In this document: one piece after another, positions 4,578-8,742 of the stretch
Position numbering within the stretch: the stretch's first letter is position 1
Layout of the letters: each line of letters starts with the position of its first letter
Source: JBARRO01 sp049644265
Lineage (GTDB): Bacteria > Bacteroidota > Ignavibacteria > UBA10030
NCBI GenBank assembly: GCA_049644265.1
Contig: JBARRO010000111.1
Span: 1 to 8,742, forward strand
DNA: 8,742 nucleotides
Direction of reading: 5' to 3'
Made by a program: the position numbers and the translations under genes
Notes under the pieces: generated by a model
Seen by the model: only the letters and a program-made list of their open reading frames with translations
What the model was told of the DNA's origin: nothing
The model's database searches: none

Positions 4578-7500
4578 GAGTGAACCCCTTCACGCGCTTC
4601 AGGTTCGTGGATTGTGGTTTGAGCATAACGCCGTAAAATGTTCAGCAATTGCTGCGGATCGAATTCCCTTTTTCGGAGTATGGTCGCTGCCGACTTCGTT
4701 AATGTATCGTAGTCAATCTTTTTGAGATCCATGGATGTAAGGATCAGGATTGGAATGCGTGACCATCGTTCATTTTCTTTCACAAGTTTCAGGAACTCAA
4801 ACCCATCCATGTTTGGCATTATCAGGTCAAGGGTGATCACATCCGGCAGTGCTTCCCCAAGAAGAGTCAGCGCTGAGCGTCCTCCATCAGCCGTGCGGAC
4901 TTTCCATCCCTCCTTCAGCAACAAGCGCGAGAGGATTTCACGCTGGTCATACTCATCGTCCACGATAAGGATGTTCAAGGCGCGAGCTGGCCGCTCATAG
5001 CGTTTGATGGTCTTGATCAATGTGTCATGGTCGACCGGCTTGATAAGGTAGTCTTGTGCGCCGACGGCAAATCCCAGATTCCGGTTATCGATGATGGTAT
5101 GCATGATCACGGGAATCGACTTCAATGCCGGGTCGTCTTTCAGCTCCCGAAGCACAGCCCAACCGTCTTTTTGAGGCATCATGACGTCAAGGATGACCAC
5201 CTTGGGGAGAAGCTTCCGGGCGAGCGCCAACCCTTCGTTGCCGTTGCCTGCACTCACAGGCGAATATCCTTCTTTGATGAGCAGGCGCGTCAAAAGTTCA
5301 CGGACATTGGTGTCGTCATCGATGATCAGGATGGTCGGTCCGGAGGGGTGGGTACCGGCGGACAGCGCTTCGACGACGTTCACCGGGACAGGAAGCGTCT
5401 CGCCGGTTCCTTTGAGGCTGGTCGGCAATGTCACCGTAAACGTGGATCCCGCATGGAGGATGCTTTGGACGACAATCGAACCGTTCATCATTTCGCAAAA
5501 CTTTTTTGTGATTGCCAGACCCAATCCGGTGCCACCATATTTTTTGGTAGTCGAGCTGTCCGCCTGCGAAAAATCCTGAAAAAGCTTTTTCATCTGTTCG
5601 GGTGTCATCCCGATGCCCGAGTCCTTGACGGAAAACTCAACCACATCGTGGTCGACCGTATTGTGCGAAGTATCCGTGCTCACGGACAAGGTGATCTCTC
5701 CACCCTGGGTGAACTTGCAGGAGTTACTCAACAGATTGAACAATATTTGGCGGACCTTGGTGTGATCAAGGCGCAACAGAATCGGTACGGCGGGCGCCCG
5801 GACTTCAAGCGTATTCGATTTCTTCTCAACGAGCGGTTTGATGGTGGCATCAATCTCCCTGAGAAGAAGCCTGACGTCGAACTCCTCGATAAAGAGTTCC
5901 ATCCGTCCGGCCTCGATTTTCGAAAGGTCCAAAATGTCATTGATAAGTGCCAGAAGGCTGTTTCCTGCCACCCGTATCTTATCAATGTCGCCGGCATACG
6001 CAACTTCGCCTACATCCCCCATTTCTTCGAGCAGGATCTCGCTATATCCGATAATTGCGTTTAACGGGGTCCGGAGCTCGTGACTCATGTTCGCCAGGAA
6101 CGAGCTCTTGGTTCTGCTCGCCTCCATCGCCTGATCGCGGGATTGAGAGATCAGATTGATCGATTCATCGATGATGGACATCTGGGTCCGAATTTTTTCC
6201 TGTGCCTGTTTCCGGTCGATTGTGAGCGAGATCTGATCCGAGACAAATTCCAGGATATCGATGTCCGCCTTCCGATAACATTGTGGATCGTTGTAACTCC
6301 GAACGACGATCGCTCCGATTGTTGTAGTTCCAAGTTTCAGAGGCGCTCCGAGCCAGATTGCGTTCGGTGTGCCGATTTCAACGATTTGACCCTGTTGTCG
6401 AAGCTCCTCGCAGGCCCGAGCATCTGCGAGCAGCGGTTTCCCTGTCCGAATGACATAATCGGTCAGCCCTTTTCCAAGCTGCCGTGGGTTTGGGGAAGCA
6501 TCGTGTTCATCGATGGAATAAGGGAATGACACTGATTCAGACTGGCTATGGTAGAGCGCTATGCAGAAATTCTTGGTGTTGATGAGCTTGCCGAGGCTGG
6601 TCCGGATCGAACCGAAAAACTCATCCATGTTCTCCGTGGTCGTCGCTGCGTGCGCGATATCATAGAGAACGTGCCTCACGAGCTCATTCCGTTTTTGTTC
6701 CGTGATATCCCGGATGATCCCCACCGAGCACCATTTGTTGTCGAGTTCAACAGCGGACAGGGAAACAGAAGCTTCGAATTCTGTATTATCCCTTCTCCTC
6801 GCATGCATGTCGACGGACTTACCGACTGCCGCTCCTTCTCCCGTCGCCTGAAAGTTTTGAAAAGCGCGGTTATGTGCTTCGTGAAATCGCTGAGGAACGA
6901 TCATGTCGTGGAGATTCATGCCGATTGCTTCTTGCTCGCTCCAACCGAACATGGATTCGGCGGCCGTGTTCCAGAAGGAGACATTGCCGATGTGGTCCAT
7001 CATCATGATGGCGTTCTGGGCAGTTTGTGTAACAGCCTGCAGAATCCTTTTTTGTTCGAGAAGCAGTTGTTCGGCTCGCTTTCGTTCGGTGATATCCTGA
7101 AGCGTGGTCCGAATACCGGAAATGCTGCCAACAGCGTCCCGGAGAAACTTATCCTCGCTTACAACGAATATCGTCGATAAATTTTTACAACGGTAAACAC
7201 GCTCAACGCCTTTTGCCGGCGGCTTGGTACCCGCCAACTTGGCAAGGACCGATTGTCGGGATGCCTCCTGGTTGTCCAGAAACTCCCAAACAAAATGTCC
7301 CATCATTTCGTCTGCACTATAGCCAAGCATTTCAACTTCAGCCTGATTGATTCGAATGATGCGGCCATTATCATCAAGTTCGTGATACCCAATGGGAGCA
7401 TTCTCAAACAATCCTTTGAATTCCATTTCACTCTGGAGAAGTGCCTGTTCCAGGCTGCGGCGTTTGACATCCATCTTTATGAGCGATCGACCTACTGTCC

Positions 7501-8362
7501 AGGTCAGAAACAAGAACATGACTATGTACAAAGTCGCATTAATCACATCGCTGAACTGATTTCCGTACAAACCCCACTCCTCGCCGTACATGATAATCCA
7601 TCCCAACGCAACAGGGATCCCAATGGAAGCAAGTATCAGACGGCGCGCCATGTGACCGGCTACTCCCTTTTCTCTGACCAGAGCCAGGATGCCAACATTC
7701 GATTGCGTGCAGAGAGCTCCAACGCTTAAGAAAATAAATGAGAACGCCGTAAGAAGTGCCATTCGTGAGTACATCGCATAACCCGAGAGTTCGAACAGAC
7801 CATAGATATACGCGAGAAGGCTGATCAGCCCAAACAATCCAACAATGAGTGCGGAAATTTGAGCCACACCAGCGCCCCACCGTACGTTTGTCCGGATGGC
7901 CATGATTGCCAGGCCGAATAAGAAGAAATTGATTGCCGTATTGGGAATCATTCGTCCTGGAGAAAGAGTACCGGGAGTCATTGTCGTCTCTTTGAAGATC
8001 AATTGATCGATGCCGGCATCCCACGTGAATGCATACTCAGCAATGTTGACCACTCCAATAGACCCGACAAGAAAGGCCAGGACCATCGCCACCTTTTTCC
8101 CCTTGTCCACATCGCGGACAGAGAACAACAACGACATTCCTGCCAGCACCAACGTGATTGCTGTATTAACCTTCATGGAGATCATCCCGGATCCAACGCT
8201 CATCAGCAGCGGAATATTCAATATCCAGCCAATGAGGACGGCTGATCCCATGACAATGACCGCTGCGCCTGCGATTCGTGGCAATGCACTGATCCACCAG
8301 TTGAGGCGATGAAAAGATACCGGGTTCATTGAATTATCCATTGGGGCAGCGCGCGAGTTCAT
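4574..8362 (-). CDS. Large membrane hybrid histidine kinase (8 TM, PAS-PAS-GAF-HisKA-HATPase-REC-REC)
   Basis: A 1262-aa inner-membrane sensor kinase. About eight transmembrane helices (28-50, 66-82, 91-112, 139-157, 166-190, 200-218, 240-259, 273-294) form the N-terminal sensor. They are followed by PAS domains at about 308-428 and 437-557, each ending in an ITE(R/Q)KR motif, and a GAF domain at about 562-717. HisKA has H761 in SHELRTPLNAI. The ATPase domain has the N box LFNLLSNSCKF (874-884), G1 DSGIG (914-918) and G2 GGTGLGL (943-949). REC1 (about 1009-1122) has D1015/D1016, D1059, T1089 and K1108. REC2 (about 1128-1247) has D1135/D1136, D1179, T1209 and K1231, with arginine replacing the usual proline after the lysine. 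It should autophosphorylate H761 and pass phosphate to its receivers and the coupled lone receiver. The start is the first ATG, with AAGGA 11 bases upstream; later in-frame ATGs at codons 8 and 12 are less well placed. The signal sensed is unknown. Confidence 0.96.
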   Translation of the reverse strand: MNSRAAPMDNSMNPVSFHRLNWWISALPRIAGAAVIVMGSAVLIGWILNIPLLMSVGSGMISMKVNTAITLVLAGMSLLFSVRDVDKGKKVAMVLAFLVGSIGVVNIAEYAFTWDAGIDQLIFKETTMTPGTLSPGRMIPNTAINFFLFGLAIMAIRTNVRWGAGVAQISALIVGLFGLISLLAYIYGLFELSGYAMYSRMALLTAFSFIFLSVGALCTQSNVGILALVREKGVAGHMARRLILASIGIPVALGWIIMYGEEWGLYGNQFSDVINATLYIVMFLFLTWTVGRSLIKMDVKRRSLEQALLQSEMEFKGLFENAPIGYHELDDNGRIIRINQAEVEMLGYSADEMMGHFVWEFLDNQEASRQSVLAKLAGTKPPAKGVERVYRCKNLSTIFVVSEDKFLRDAVGSISGIRTTLQDITERKRAEQLLLEQKRILQAVTQTAQNAIMMMDHIGNVSFWNTAAESMFGWSEQEAIGMNLHDMIVPQRFHEAHNRAFQNFQATGEGAAVGKSVDMHARRRDNTEFEASVSLSAVELDNKWCSVGIIRDITEQKRNELVRHVLYDIAHAATTTENMDEFFGSIRTSLGKLINTKNFCIALYHSQSESVSFPYSIDEHDASPNPRQLGKGLTDYVIRTGKPLLADARACEELRQQGQIVEIGTPNAIWLGAPLKLGTTTIGAIVVRSYNDPQCYRKADIDILEFVSDQISLTIDRKQAQEKIRTQMSIIDESINLISQSRDQAMEASRTKSSFLANMSHELRTPLNAIIGYSEILLEEMGDVGEVAYAGDIDKIRVAGNSLLALINDILDLSKIEAGRMELFIEEFDVRLLLREIDATIKPLVEKKSNTLEVRAPAVPILLRLDHTKVRQILFNLLSNSCKFTQGGEITLSVSTDTSHNTVDHDVVEFSVKDSGIGMTPEQMKKLFQDFSQADSSTTKKYGGTGLGLAITKKFCEMMNGSIVVQSILHAGSTFTVTLPTSLKGTGETLPVPVNVVEALSAGTHPSGPTILIIDDDTNVRELLTRLLIKEGYSPVSAGNGNEGLALARKLLPKVVILDVMMPQKDGWAVLRELKDDPALKSIPVIMHTIIDNRNLGFAVGAQDYLIKPVDHDTLIKTIKRYERPARALNILIVDDEYDQREILSRLLLKEGWKVRTADGGRSALTLLGEALPDVITLDLIMPNMDGFEFLKLVKENERWSRIPILILTSMDLKKIDYDTLTKSAATILRKREFDPQQLLNILRRYAQTTIHEPEAREGVHS

Positions 8363-8373
8363 GTATGAAACAT

Positions 8374-8378
8374 TCCTT
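8374..8378 (-). promoter_or_regulatory. Ribosome binding site of the hybrid kinase
   Basis: AAGGA on the minus strand, 11 bases before the ATG at 8362. The spacing is somewhat long, but no better candidate exists for this or the next in-frame ATGs, so it supports the first start. Confidence 0.5.
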
Positions 8379-8462
8379 CAAGGAGAGCAACTGTTTGTGA
8401 TCGTTCATGTGCGTTTGTCATGGTTGGCAGATACTGTGCGTCGCTCATGACTCTTCCAATAG

Positions 8463-8491
8463 TTTGTATGCACGGTCAATGAGAAGTGCAA
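8463..8491 (-). promoter_or_regulatory. Weak candidate promoter for the signalling cluster
   Basis: On the minus strand TTGCAC (8486-8491) and TACAAA (8463-8468) are 17 bp apart, about 100 bp upstream of the kinase start. The matches to the sigma-70 consensus are 3/6 and 4/6. A better -35-like TTGACC lies within the spacer but has no partner at the right distance. Offered only as the best visible candidate. Confidence 0.22.
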
Positions 8492-8505
8492 ATTGGAGCG
8501 GTCCA

Positions 8506-8528
8506 CCCGCCTGCCGTGTTCGGGCGGG
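8506..8528. repeat. GC-rich hairpin upstream of the kinase
   Basis: CCCGCC (8506-8511) pairs with GGCGGG (8523-8528) across an 11-base loop. On the plus strand a T6 run follows 10 bases later (8539-8544), but no plus-strand gene ends here, and on the minus strand no T-run follows. It may be a degenerate terminator of a gene from outside the window, a dispersed palindromic repeat, or a leader structure. Confidence 0.4.
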
Positions 8529-8742
8529 CACCACTGCCTTTTTTGAATAAGCTTTTCATATGAACCCCAAGATTATTTCTTAGAAGTGGCGCTAGGTGTC
8601 GCGTCCCATAAATACCTTAAATAATAGAACGCCGATTTCACGGAAAAAATGTATCAGCACGGAATGATCTCGAACGTCTTTATCGGCGAGCATCCGTTTT
8701 TTCGGCCTTTTCCGTGTTCCATTTCTACAATAAACCTGACGG

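Larger units (their letters stand above)
8363..8742. other. Upstream intergenic region at the right edge
   Basis: About 380 bp with no recognised gene. A minus-strand frame is open from the right edge to a TAG at 8593-8595 (49 codons, starting RQVYCRNGTRKRP). A plus-strand frame from an ATG at 8649 runs off the edge. Neither has a recognisable family motif, and the plus-strand frame has no Shine-Dalgarno. Besides the hairpin and the weak promoter, a 9-bp inverted repeat (CACGGAAAA at 8639-8647, TTTTCCGTG at 8708-8716) is present. The cluster's promoter should lie here. Confidence 0.45.

Noticed and set aside
5027..6064. 345-codon plus-strand open frame antisense to the large kinase
   Set aside because: It lies wholly opposite the PAS-to-REC coding sequence, which has all expected motifs in the minus frame. 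Its product has no recognisable domain and shows the His/Arg/Cys-rich look of an antisense shadow.
6548..7180. 210-codon plus-strand open frame antisense to the PAS/GAF region
   Set aside because: Same reason: the minus-strand frame encodes well-formed PAS and GAF domains, and the plus-strand product resembles nothing.
8593..8742. Minus-strand frame open from the right edge to a TAG, considered as the 3' end of a gene
   Set aside because: 49 basic residues with no recognisable motif, and the other frames there are similarly open for short distances. It cannot be supported without sequence beyond the edge.

Overview
The window is an accessory signalling locus read almost entirely from the minus strand. 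From right to left it holds six consecutive genes, and every one encodes a two-component or phosphorelay protein. After a gap of about 570 bp, the 5' part of a higB toxin gene runs off the left edge. No gene on the plus strand is supported.

Layout in transcription order: (i) 8742-8363, about 380 bp with no recognised gene, holding a GC-rich hairpin and a weak candidate promoter. (ii) 8362-4574, a 1262-aa membrane hybrid histidine kinase (8 predicted TM, PAS, PAS, GAF, HisKA, HATPase, REC, REC). (iii) 4577-4197, a stand-alone receiver that overlaps the kinase by ATGA. (iv) a 158-bp gap, then 4038-2947, a cytosolic REC-HisKA-HATPase kinase. (v) 2909-2295, a small membrane protein with a histidine phosphoacceptor helix but no ATPase domain. 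(vi) 2298-1270, a TPR-like/coiled-coil protein with a C-terminal receiver, again coupled by ATGA. (vii) 1162-767, a stand-alone receiver. (viii) 766-194, intergenic. (ix) 193-1, partial higB preceded by a perfect 8-1-8 palindrome.

Together the cluster encodes six receiver domains and three histidine phosphoacceptor domains, but no DNA-binding, c-di-GMP, methyltransferase or other familiar output domain. The likely reading is a local phosphorelay. The large membrane kinase senses and passes phosphate to its own receivers and the coupled receiver. The REC-kinase is switched by its receiver. The ATPase-less protein acts as a phosphotransfer or phosphatase module for the coiled-coil receiver protein. 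The output is probably through protein-protein contacts. This wiring is inferred from gene order and domains only.

Organism: a bacterium of moderate GC by eye. Most genes have clear Shine-Dalgarno sequences, which argues against a typical Bacteroidia host. The density of PAS/GAF hybrid kinases and lone receivers fits environmental lineages such as Ignavibacteria/Chlorobi relatives, delta-proteobacterial groups or Nitrospirota. The sequence does not settle which.
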